From Ancylomarina sp. 16SWW S1-10-2 (GTDB taxonomy: Bacteria > Bacteroidota > Bacteroidia > Bacteroidales > Marinifilaceae): a DNA stretch of 64,000 nt. The stretch spans positions 164,611 through 228,610 of the forward strand of contig NZ_SADB01000009.1 in assembly GCF_009669305.1 (NCBI RefSeq), read 5' to 3'. The notes beneath the pieces were generated by a model. The model made no database searches. It saw nothing but the letters and a program-made list of their open reading frames with translations, and was not told the DNA's origin. Below, piece by piece: positions 43,564 to 51,271 of the stretch (the stretch's first letter is position 1; each line of letters starts with the position of its first letter). The translations under genes and the position numbers were made by a program.

Positions 43564-46122
43564 ATGAAACGGAAGCTGTTATTTATTCTGATATTTGGTT
43601 TAATCCCATTTTGTGGAATTAGTCAAACAAATTATCCCTTTAATAATTCAAATTTACCATTACAGGAACGTGTTGATGATTTATTGAATCGTTTAAGTAT
43701 GGAAGAAAAAGTTTCTTTGCTGGTATCTACTTCTGAAGAAATTTCACGCTTGGGTGTTGCTAAATATTATCATGGAAATGAAGGCTTGCATGGCGTGGTT
43801 AAAGGCGGTCGTTTTACCGTATTCCCACAGGCAATTGCGCTTTCTGCAACATGGAATCCGAATCTTATTTATGATGTGGCTACTGCAATTTCCGATGAAG
43901 CTAGAGCCAAATGGAATTTCTACAATCAGGGAAAAGATCAATTGAATCCGTATAGTGATTTATTAACCATGTGGTCGCCAACAATTAATATGGCAAGAGA
44001 TCCACGCTGGGGACGTACGCCTGAAACTTATGGTGAAGATCCATTTTTAACCAGTAGAATAGGGGTTTCTTTTGTAAAAGGATTGCAAGGTAATGACGAA
44101 AAATATCTGAAAGTAGTATCTACACCCAAACATTTTGTAGCTAACAACGAAGAGGAAAACCGATTTGCTTGCAATGCTGAAATTTCAGAAAGAGCTTTGC
44201 GTGAATATTATTTGCCTGCTTTTAAGGCATGTATTATGGAAGGAAAAGCACAGTCGATTATGAGTGCTTACAATGCTATAAATGGAATTCCATGTACTGC
44301 AAATAATTGGTTGCTAAACGATGTTTTGAGAGACGAATGGGGATTTACAGGTTATGTGGTGAGCGATTGTGGTGCACCCACTTATTTAAAAAAATCACAT
44401 CATTTTGTTAGTAATGATACCTTGGCAGCTAAAGCTGCAATTGAAGCAGGTTTAGATCTTGAATGTGGTGATAATATCTATAGAAAATATCTTATTCCTG
44501 CACTTGAGAAAGGTCTAATTACGGAAGAATTAATTAATCAATCAGCCCGTAGAGTTTTGGAAGCTCGATTCAAATTAGGAATATTCGATCCAGTAGAAGG
44601 TAATCCGTATTCAAAAATTTCTCCTGATGTAATTGGTTCACAAAAACATCAGGATCTTGCCTTGGAAACTGCTCGTCAATCAATCGTATTACTTAAAAAT
44701 AAAGAGAATATATTGCCTTTGGATGTAAAGGGAATTAAGAAAATAGCTGTAGTTGGTTTCAATGCCAACCAAGTCGTTTTTGGCGATTATAGCGGATTAC
44801 CTGTTATCTCTCCCATATCTCCTCTTAAAGGAATTCAAAATAAAGTAGGTGATCAAATAGAAGTTCAATACGTAAAATGGAAAACGGCAGCTAGAAACTT
44901 GAACTTATTGGAATCGGAATACTTGCGTAACGATAAGAACGATGAAAAAGGTTTGTTTGCTGAATATTATGACGATAAATTTTTGACAGGAACACCGAGA
45001 ACCAGAACGGATAAGGTCGTTAATTTTGACCCAGTAAATCAGCCACCCGATTCATATAGCAACTACCGACATAAATCTATGAGATGGACAGGTTATATCG
45101 CTCCTAATATTTCTGGTGCTTATAAAATTGGCGTGAATTCCGATGATGGAGTGCGCTTGTGGTTGAATGATGAATTGGTGGTTGATGAATGGCACAATCG
45201 AGGAAAAACGACCGACCAAGTAGATATTGAAATGGAAGCAGGTAAGAAATATAGTATCAAGCTGGAGTATTTCGATAATGGTGGCGATGCTATTTGTCAA
45301 TTACTTTGGAAAGTTCCAGGAGGTTCAACCGATTTATATGAGGAGGATAGAATTGCAGTCAGAACAAGCGATTACGTGATTGCAGTAATGGGAATTAATA
45401 AAACCATCGAAAAAGAAGGGAAAGATAGAGTAGAATTGGGTTTACCCGAAGATCAAGTTTCTTACTTAAAAGATATTTACGCTGAAAATAAGAATGTAAT
45501 TGTGGTGCTTGTCGCCGGAAGTTCATTATCTGTTAATTGGATGGATGCAACAGTTCCTGCTATTGTAGAGGCTTGGTATCCTGGTGAAAGTGGAGGTACT
45601 GCTATTGCTGATGTACTGTTTGGTGATTATAATCCTGCAGGTAGATTGCCCTTTACTTTTTATAAATCGGAGAAAGATTTGCCTCCAATGAATGATTATG
45701 AAGTTACGAAAGGGAGAACCTATCAGTATTTCGAAGGTGAGCCACTTTATGCTTTCGGATATGGCTTAAGCTATACTTCTTTTGGATACAGTGATATGAA
45801 AATTGCTAAAAATCAGGAAAGTGTTACCATTTCTGCAAAGATCAAAAATAAAGGAGACTACAAAGGAGATGAAGTGGTTCAATTGTATGTGAAAGATGTG
45901 AAGTCTTCGGTACAGAGACCATTAAAACAACTGGTTGGTTTTAAAAGAACATCCTTGGCAATTGGCGAAACGAAAAGCATAAGTTTTGAAGTACCCGTTA
46001 AGCAATTAATGTTTTGGGATGAAGAGTGTAGCGAATGGCATTTTGAAAAAGGAGTCTTTGAGTTTATGATTGGCGCATCATCAAGCGATATCAGATTAAA
46101 GAAAACTTGTAAAATAAAATAA
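43564..46122 (+). CDS. GH3 family beta-glycosidase with inserted PA14 domain
   Basis: 852 residues, signal peptide ending CGISQ. The N-terminal barrel (about 35-340) carries GYVVSDCGAP, with D268 as probable nucleophile. The C-terminal domain is interrupted by a PA14 module (about 463-600: GLFAEYYDDKF, YKIGVNSDDGVRLWLND, DNGGDAICQLLW). A fibronectin III-like domain closes the protein (about 740-850, DEVVQLYVKDVKSSV). In known GH3 enzymes the PA14 insert closes over the active site and limits the length of the sugar chain accepted. This protein is not a close relative of the GH3 pair upstream. Its start is 80 bases after GH29, and GH78 follows after 23 bases. Confidence 0.92.
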   Translation: MKRKLLFILIFGLIPFCGISQTNYPFNNSNLPLQERVDDLLNRLSMEEKVSLLVSTSEEISRLGVAKYYHGNEGLHGVVKGGRFTVFPQAIALSATWNPNLIYDVATAISDEARAKWNFYNQGKDQLNPYSDLLTMWSPTINMARDPRWGRTPETYGEDPFLTSRIGVSFVKGLQGNDEKYLKVVSTPKHFVANNEEENRFACNAEISERALREYYLPAFKACIMEGKAQSIMSAYNAINGIPCTANNWLLNDVLRDEWGFTGYVVSDCGAPTYLKKSHHFVSNDTLAAKAAIEAGLDLECGDNIYRKYLIPALEKGLITEELINQSARRVLEARFKLGIFDPVEGNPYSKISPDVIGSQKHQDLALETARQSIVLLKNKENILPLDVKGIKKIAVVGFNANQVVFGDYSGLPVISPISPLKGIQNKVGDQIEVQYVKWKTAARNLNLLESEYLRNDKNDEKGLFAEYYDDKFLTGTPRTRTDKVVNFDPVNQPPDSYSNYRHKSMRWTGYIAPNISGAYKIGVNSDDGVRLWLNDELVVDEWHNRGKTTDQVDIEMEAGKKYSIKLEYFDNGGDAICQLLWKVPGGSTDLYEEDRIAVRTSDYVIAVMGINKTIEKEGKDRVELGLPEDQVSYLKDIYAENKNVIVVLVAGSSLSVNWMDATVPAIVEAWYPGESGGTAIADVLFGDYNPAGRLPFTFYKSEKDLPPMNDYEVTKGRTYQYFEGEPLYAFGYGLSYTSFGYSDMKIAKNQESVTISAKIKNKGDYKGDEVVQLYVKDVKSSVQRPLKQLVGFKRTSLAIGETKSISFEVPVKQLMFWDEECSEWHFEKGVFEFMIGASSSDIRLKKTCKIK

Positions 46123-46145
46123 TATTGAATCATTAAATATTAAGC

Positions 46146-48005
46146 ATGAAAATATCATCAAATAGTAAATTATACCTGTTGTCATGTCTGTTCTTGGCCT
46201 TGTGTCCTTTGGCTCAAGCTCAAATTATCAATGTGCCAACTGAGAATGATTTTGAAATTGAGTATAATAAGGCCGAGAGAGTTGTAAAACTCGGTGAAGG
46301 TCATTATTTCATCGATTTTGGGAAAGCCTATTTTGGAACAGTAGTTTTGAATTCCAAACAGCTACAGAAGGATAGTTTGATTGTTCGCTTAGGTGAAAAA
46401 TTAGCTGAATCGAATCAGATTGATAGAAATCCTGGTGGAACAATTCGTTATCAGCAAGTTAAGCTTAATCAGCTTGAAGCCAAGCAGGATGTGGTCCTTA
46501 ATTTGCCTGCTGATAAAAAAAACACGAAACCTGGAGCCATTCATCTTCCTGCTTCTTTCGGAGTGATCATGCCTTTTAGGTATTGCGAATTGGAAAACCT
46601 TCAGGTGCCTATTGAGGATCTTGAAATCTCTCAGAAAGCTTTTCATTATCAATTTAATGATGAGGCAGGAACCTTTACGTCATCGGATACTATTCTGAAT
46701 GCAGTTTGGGATTTATGTAAGCATACCATTAAAGCAACAAGTTTTACAGGTTATTATGTGGATGGCGATCGTGAAAGAATTCCGTACGAAGCCGATGCTT
46801 ATATTAATCAGCTAAGTCATTATTCTTGCGATAATGTTTATTCTATGGCGCGTAGAACGAACGAATATTTTGTTCAGCACCCTACCTGGCCAACAGAATG
46901 GCTTTTGCATACCGTATTATTGTACTATCAGGATTATATGTATACGGGTGAAACCGAAATGCTTGAGAAATACTATGATGTTCTAAAAATAAGAACCCTT
47001 AAGGATTTGGAACGTGAGGATGGATTGATCAGTTCAAAATCGGCTAAATTAGATGGTGAATTTAAATTGAAATTAGGATTTAAAAATGCTAAAACGAATG
47101 TGAAAGACATAGTTGATTGGCCTGCTGGACAAAAGGATACGGGTTGGAAGCTAGCAAGAAAAGAAGGCGAACGTGATGGCTACGAAATGGTAGCGATTAA
47201 CACTGTGGTTAATTCGTTTTACTATTACAATCTATTTTTGATGTCGGAAATTGCTGACTGTCTTGGGAAAACTAAGGATGCTGCATTCTTTCAAAAAAAA
47301 TCGAAAAAGCTTAAAAAAGTCATCAATAAAAAACTTTTTGATAAATCGAGAGGCGTTTATATCGATGGGGAAGGTTCTAACCATGCTTCCTTGCATGCCA
47401 ATATGTTTCCACTTGCCTTTGATCTAGTACCTGAAAAAAATAAGAAGTCGGTAAGTGAGTTCATCAAAACCAGAGGCATGGCCTGTAGTGTTTATGGTGC
47501 TCAGTATTTGTTAGATGCTTTGTTTAATGCCAACGAATCGGAATATGCTTTGAAATTAATTACCGATACGACACATGATCGTACTTGGTGGAACATGATT
47601 GAAATTGGTTCGACTATGGCTTTGGAAGCCTGGGATATGAAATACAAACCCAATTCGGATTGGAATCATGCATGGGGAACTGCTCCTTTGAATATCATTA
47701 CGCGTCGGATGTGGGGAGTTACTCCTAAAACACCTGGTTTTGCAAGTGTGCAAATTCAACCTCAATTGGCGGATCTTCAATCTTCAGAAATAAAAGTTCC
47801 TACGCTAAAAGGGAGTATTGAAGCTAAGTACAGTGTGTCGGATAAGAACGAGCAGATTTATGAAATAAAACTACCTAAGGGTATGACTGGTGAATTCGTT
47901 TTGTCGAATAGTAAGACTAAAGTTTTGTTTAATAATGATATGATTAAAAATAAAAAAATACTGAAGCTTAAGGAAGGAGTAAATACCTTAAGAATTAAGC
48001 AATAA
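46146..48005 (+). CDS. GH78-like alpha-L-rhamnosidase
   Basis: 619 residues with a signal peptide ending LAQAQ. Residues about 30-175 are a beta-sandwich. Residues about 180-510 form the (alpha/alpha)6 barrel with the GH78 signature DGDRERIPYEAD (D206 and D208-R209), then PTWPTEWLLHTVLLYYQDYMYTG and TWWNMIEIGSTMALEAWD. A C-terminal beta domain includes FASVQIQPQL, as in Bac_rhamnosid_C. It is shorter than many GH78 proteins because the extra N-terminal carbohydrate-binding domains are missing. The family removes terminal alpha-L-rhamnose. The gene is 23 bases from the GH3-PA14 gene and is followed by a hairpin. Confidence 0.87.
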   Translation: MKISSNSKLYLLSCLFLALCPLAQAQIINVPTENDFEIEYNKAERVVKLGEGHYFIDFGKAYFGTVVLNSKQLQKDSLIVRLGEKLAESNQIDRNPGGTIRYQQVKLNQLEAKQDVVLNLPADKKNTKPGAIHLPASFGVIMPFRYCELENLQVPIEDLEISQKAFHYQFNDEAGTFTSSDTILNAVWDLCKHTIKATSFTGYYVDGDRERIPYEADAYINQLSHYSCDNVYSMARRTNEYFVQHPTWPTEWLLHTVLLYYQDYMYTGETEMLEKYYDVLKIRTLKDLEREDGLISSKSAKLDGEFKLKLGFKNAKTNVKDIVDWPAGQKDTGWKLARKEGERDGYEMVAINTVVNSFYYYNLFLMSEIADCLGKTKDAAFFQKKSKKLKKVINKKLFDKSRGVYIDGEGSNHASLHANMFPLAFDLVPEKNKKSVSEFIKTRGMACSVYGAQYLLDALFNANESEYALKLITDTTHDRTWWNMIEIGSTMALEAWDMKYKPNSDWNHAWGTAPLNIITRRMWGVTPKTPGFASVQIQPQLADLQSSEIKVPTLKGSIEAKYSVSDKNEQIYEIKLPKGMTGEFVLSNSKTKVLFNNDMIKNKKILKLKEGVNTLRIKQ

Positions 48006-48030
48006 AAATTTACTGTTTCTTGATAATAAT

Positions 48031-48074
48031 GAGCAGGAAGATGAGCTGAAAAAGCGATTCTTCCTGCTCATTTT
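48031..48074 (+). terminator. Hairpin terminator after GH78
   Basis: GAGCAGGAAGA (48031-48041) pairs perfectly with TCTTCCTGCTC (48059-48069). The 17-base loop can fold further, and ATTTT follows. The next gene begins 35 bases on, so read-through is possible. Confidence 0.6.
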
Positions 48075-48108
48075 GTATATTTAAAGCAACAAATAAACTT
48101 ATTAATAC

Positions 48109-49728
48109 ATGAAACTTACTTTTTCAATATTAGTTCTCTTTTTCTCTTTAGTGAGTAATGCTCAAACAAGGGATACACTTTATTTATGGCCAAATAATGT
48201 ACCTGGTGAATCAAAACCAAAGCTAGCTGCAGTGGTATCAGATAATTCCAAAGGAAATGTAATTCGTTTGGCCGAGGTTACCAATCCTTCTTTGACCGTT
48301 TTTGAACCGGAAAAACCAAATCATTCGGGTGTTGGAATAATTGTTTGCCCTGGTGGAGGATACAGTATATTGGCTGTAGATAAGGAAGGATATGAAATTG
48401 CCGAATGGCTCAATACGCTTGGATACACTGCTTTTGTATTGCAATATCGTGTTCCTAAAAAGCAAAAAGGAGCCTTAAATGATGCTCAAAGAGCTGTTCG
48501 TTTGGTTCGAAGTAAAGCCTATGAATATGACCTGTATCCCGAAAGAATAGGAATGATTGGTTTTTCTGCAGGAGCGAGCCTGTGTGCTCGTACGTCTACT
48601 CAGTTTAATCTCGATTCTTATGCAAAAACAGATGCTGTGGATGAAATTTCCTGTCGTCCGAATTTTTCCATGCTCATTTATCCAGCTTATTTTGATAAAG
48701 GTGAAAACAGAAGTTTGACACCAGAATTGACGATTAGTGAATCTACGCCTCCCTTTTTTCTTTTTGGAACAGCTGATGATAAATATGGAAATAGCTCTTT
48801 GGTAATGACATCCGCCTTGCGCGATAATAAAATACCAGTAGAATTGCATGTTTTAGCCAAGGGCGGACATGGTTATGGATTGCGAAAAGGAAATATTGCT
48901 GGTGAAACATGGCCTGCTTTGGCTGAAAAATGGCTTAATAAAATGGTGAATAGTAGGCAGTTCGAAAAGCATCAAAGAACTATGAATTTTCCCAAAACGA
49001 CTGTTTATCCGCAGAAAATACCTAAAAAGAAGGATGTTTGGGTTTTTATGATGGCGGGACAATCCAACATGGCTGGAAGGGGATTTGTAGAACCTCAGGA
49101 CACTCTTACTTCTGAAAGAATTCTAACGATCAATAAAAACAATGAAATCATCCTTGCCAAAGAGCCGCTGAACTTTTACGAACCAAAAATGAATGGTTTA
49201 GATTGTGGTGTTTCCTTTGCGAAACAGCTTCTTAAACGGGTACCTGAAAATGTATCTGTTCTGTTAGTACCAACTGCTGTAGGAGGAAGCTCTATCAGTC
49301 AATGGTTAGGTGATTCTATTCATCGCGAGGTGCAGCTACTCTCCAATTTTGAGGAGAAGATGAATTTGGCAAAAAAACATGGCAAATTGAAGGGAATCTT
49401 GTGGCATCAGGGAGAAAGTGATGCGAATGAAGCGTGCGTTCCTAAATATGAAGAAAGACTCACGCAATTAATGCACCAATTCAGAAGTTTTGCAGGAAAT
49501 AAAACGTTACCTGTGCTAATTGGAGAATTGGGAAGTTACTCGAAAAATAAAAGCAATTGGTTACTCATTAATAAACAAATTGAACACTTTGCTTCAAAAG
49601 ATGAACATGCTGAATTGATTCTTACTGACGATCTAATAAATCGGGGTGACAGTCTGCATTTTGATTCTCAAAGTCAGAGAATATTAGGAGAACGATTTGC
49701 TAAGGAATATTTAAGGCGTAGTAAATAA
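48109..49728 (+). CDS. Two-domain esterase: alpha/beta-hydrolase fused to sialate-O-acetylesterase-like (SASA) domain
   Basis: 539 residues with a signal peptide ending SNAQ. The N-terminal half (about 25-290) is an alpha/beta-hydrolase of the acetyl-xylan-esterase type, with the oxyanion motif CPGGGYS, the nucleophile elbow GFSAG (S153) and a late GGHGYG histidine. The C-terminal half (about 305-539) is a SASA/CE6-like SGNH esterase with MAGQSNMAG (S319), GGSSISQW and WHQGESDAN, holding the conserved serine, glycine and histidine blocks. Both halves look intact, so the protein should remove O-acetyl groups at two kinds of position on the PUL glycan. A strong terminator follows. Confidence 0.88.
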   Translation: MKLTFSILVLFFSLVSNAQTRDTLYLWPNNVPGESKPKLAAVVSDNSKGNVIRLAEVTNPSLTVFEPEKPNHSGVGIIVCPGGGYSILAVDKEGYEIAEWLNTLGYTAFVLQYRVPKKQKGALNDAQRAVRLVRSKAYEYDLYPERIGMIGFSAGASLCARTSTQFNLDSYAKTDAVDEISCRPNFSMLIYPAYFDKGENRSLTPELTISESTPPFFLFGTADDKYGNSSLVMTSALRDNKIPVELHVLAKGGHGYGLRKGNIAGETWPALAEKWLNKMVNSRQFEKHQRTMNFPKTTVYPQKIPKKKDVWVFMMAGQSNMAGRGFVEPQDTLTSERILTINKNNEIILAKEPLNFYEPKMNGLDCGVSFAKQLLKRVPENVSVLLVPTAVGGSSISQWLGDSIHREVQLLSNFEEKMNLAKKHGKLKGILWHQGESDANEACVPKYEERLTQLMHQFRSFAGNKTLPVLIGELGSYSKNKSNWLLINKQIEHFASKDEHAELILTDDLINRGDSLHFDSQSQRILGERFAKEYLRRSK

Positions 49729-49784
49729 ACTAACTCTTGTTTTAATTGATTGTAGTTGGCTACTTAGCTTCATTTACTACAAAA

Positions 49785-49815
49785 AAAAGGATGTATTTGT
49801 TAAATACATCCTTTT
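49785..49815 (+). terminator. Rho-independent terminator, possibly bidirectional
   Basis: AAAAGGATGTATTT (49785-49798) pairs perfectly with AAATACATCCTTTT (49802-49815) around a 3-base loop. An A-run precedes it and T-rich sequence ends it, so it may act on both strands. It splits the PUL into two transcription blocks. Confidence 0.85.
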
Positions 49816-49896
49816 GTTAGTATATAGGGAAATGATGAAATATTGAGATGAATGAGTTGAATTGTTCACTCGTTCGAAGCCTTTCCTACTAAACAA

Positions 49897-49950
49897 TTAG
49901 TTAATCAAAACCAATTGGTTCATCTTTCTTATATCGCCTATCGGATTATG
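49897..49950 (-). pseudogene. Remnant of an aldo/keto reductase 3' end
   Basis: Read on the minus strand, the stretch encodes HNPIGDIRKMNQLVLIN followed by a stop at 49897-49899. The intact aldo/keto reductase at 61252-62247 ends IGIINEHLNQLVLVP-stop. NQLVL and the distance to the stop agree exactly, one residue is missing before it, and the 15 bases CAAAACCAATTGGTT (49906-49920 and 61261-61275) are identical. No further upstream homology was seen. The match is short, so this is a suggestion, not a firm call. Confidence 0.4.
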
Positions 49951-50191
49951 ATTTATTGATGAATGAAGCGAAGTAAAGAATGATTCTTTCGTAGCGGTCA
50001 AGGTGTGTAAAGGCACGTAAATGGTTCTATTTTAAACGTGTTTAGCTATCTTGAATGATTTGTCCATATCTGTGATTGTTTTATTCATCTTATAATAGTT
50101 AAGACAATGTAATTTCACATTTCAACAAAGGTTTGCATTTAAACCATGTATGGGACGAGTTAAACTAAAAATTTTAAGCATGTTGTTCGGA

Positions 50192-51271
50192 ATGAAAAAA
50201 CAATATTTAATATTCATATTTGCCATTATTCCCTTTATTTTTGGGTGTCATAAATCTGAGATTCCTTTAAACGAAATACAGGTTATTGGTAGTCACAATT
50301 CATACAAAATAGCGATAGAAAAACCTCTTTGGAATTACCTTGCTCAGATAGACTCTGCCAAAGCATCGAGTTTGCAGTATGGCCATATTTCTCTTGTTGA
50401 TCAATTAAAAATGGGGTTACGAAATGTGGAGTTGGATGTTTTTTATGATCCTCAAGGAGGTCATTTTTCAAAACCCAAAGGCTTAGATATTATTAGAGAG
50501 TCAGGTTTTGAACCACGGGAATATGATCTCGAACAAAAGTTAGCCCAACCTGGCTTAAAAATGTTTCATATTCAAGATATTGATTTTAGAAGTTACCATT
50601 TGCTATTTAAAGATGCTTTGAAATCCTTGAAGCAATGGTCGGATCAAAATCAAGATCACACGCCGATTTTTATATTGATGAATACCAAAGATCAAAAAGT
50701 GAAGGGTACTCGTGATCCTTTAATGTTTAGCAAGGAGGCATACAATTGTTTAGATCAGGAAATCCGTTCGGTTTTTGCCGATGACGATCTGATTACACCC
50801 GATTTGGTACGTGGCAATTCTGAAACCTTAGAAGAAGCTATTTTAAGCAAAGGATGGCCAAGTCTGAAAGCGCTAAAAGGGCGATTTTTGTTTGTTTTGG
50901 ATGAAAAAGAAGCGAAAATTAATCGTTATCTTGATGGTCATGCTGGTTTAAAAGGGAGAGTTTTGTTTGTAAATAGTCCCGAGGGAAAACCTGAAGCTGC
51001 TTTTCGTATTATCAATAATCCGATAAGAGATTTTGATCACATTAAAGAATTGGTTGAAAAAGGATATATGGTGAGAACTCGAGCTGATGCAGGAACTAAA
51101 GAAGCTAGAACCAATGATTACACCAAATTTGAAAAAGCAAAAGAGTCGGGAGCTCAGGTAATCTCAACCGATTATTATATCCCTACAAAATTATTCAAGT
51201 CTGATTTTAAAATCAGTTTTGAGAACAACAGCTACGAAAGAATAAAATTAGTAAACCATGATACAAAATAA
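50192..51271 (+). CDS. PI-PLC-like phosphodiesterase lipoprotein (Ca2+-dependent PI-PLC family)
   Basis: 359 residues from ATG 50192. This start gives a clean lipoprotein signal with lipobox FIFGCHKS; the in-frame ATG at 50150 would put 14 charged and hydrophobic residues in front of it. The sequence matches the calcium-dependent phosphoinositide phospholipase C family (PI-PLC-C1, PF16670). GSHNSYK has H35 as the first catalytic histidine, GLRNVELDVFYD carries metal-binding acids, and FHIQDIDF has H126 as the second histidine. VISTDYY closes the barrel. Such enzymes cut phosphoinositide-type phosphodiesters. Finding one inside a PUL is unusual. Its stop overlaps the start of the GH115 gene. 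The natural substrate is unknown. Confidence 0.82.
   Translation: MKKQYLIFIFAIIPFIFGCHKSEIPLNEIQVIGSHNSYKIAIEKPLWNYLAQIDSAKASSLQYGHISLVDQLKMGLRNVELDVFYDPQGGHFSKPKGLDIIRESGFEPREYDLEQKLAQPGLKMFHIQDIDFRSYHLLFKDALKSLKQWSDQNQDHTPIFILMNTKDQKVKGTRDPLMFSKEAYNCLDQEIRSVFADDDLITPDLVRGNSETLEEAILSKGWPSLKALKGRFLFVLDEKEAKINRYLDGHAGLKGRVLFVNSPEGKPEAAFRIINNPIRDFDHIKELVEKGYMVRTRADAGTKEARTNDYTKFEKAKESGAQVISTDYYIPTKLFKSDFKISFENNSYERIKLVNHDTK

Larger units (their letters stand above)
49729..50191. other. Intergenic region with terminator and a decayed gene end
   Basis: These 463 bases hold the terminator at 49785-49815 and a short minus-strand remnant that matches the aldo/keto reductase C-terminus (49897-49950). 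Nothing else is convincing. No consensus promoter was found for the PI-PLC gene. Confidence 0.5.

Noticed and set aside
48475-48849. 124-codon minus-strand ORF inside the esterase gene
   Set aside because: It overlaps conserved esterase motifs on the opposite strand and its translation has no protein-like pattern.
50150-50191. Upstream ATG of the PI-PLC gene
   Set aside because: The ATG at 50192 gives a compact lipoprotein signal; the longer form adds a charged, non-typical leader.
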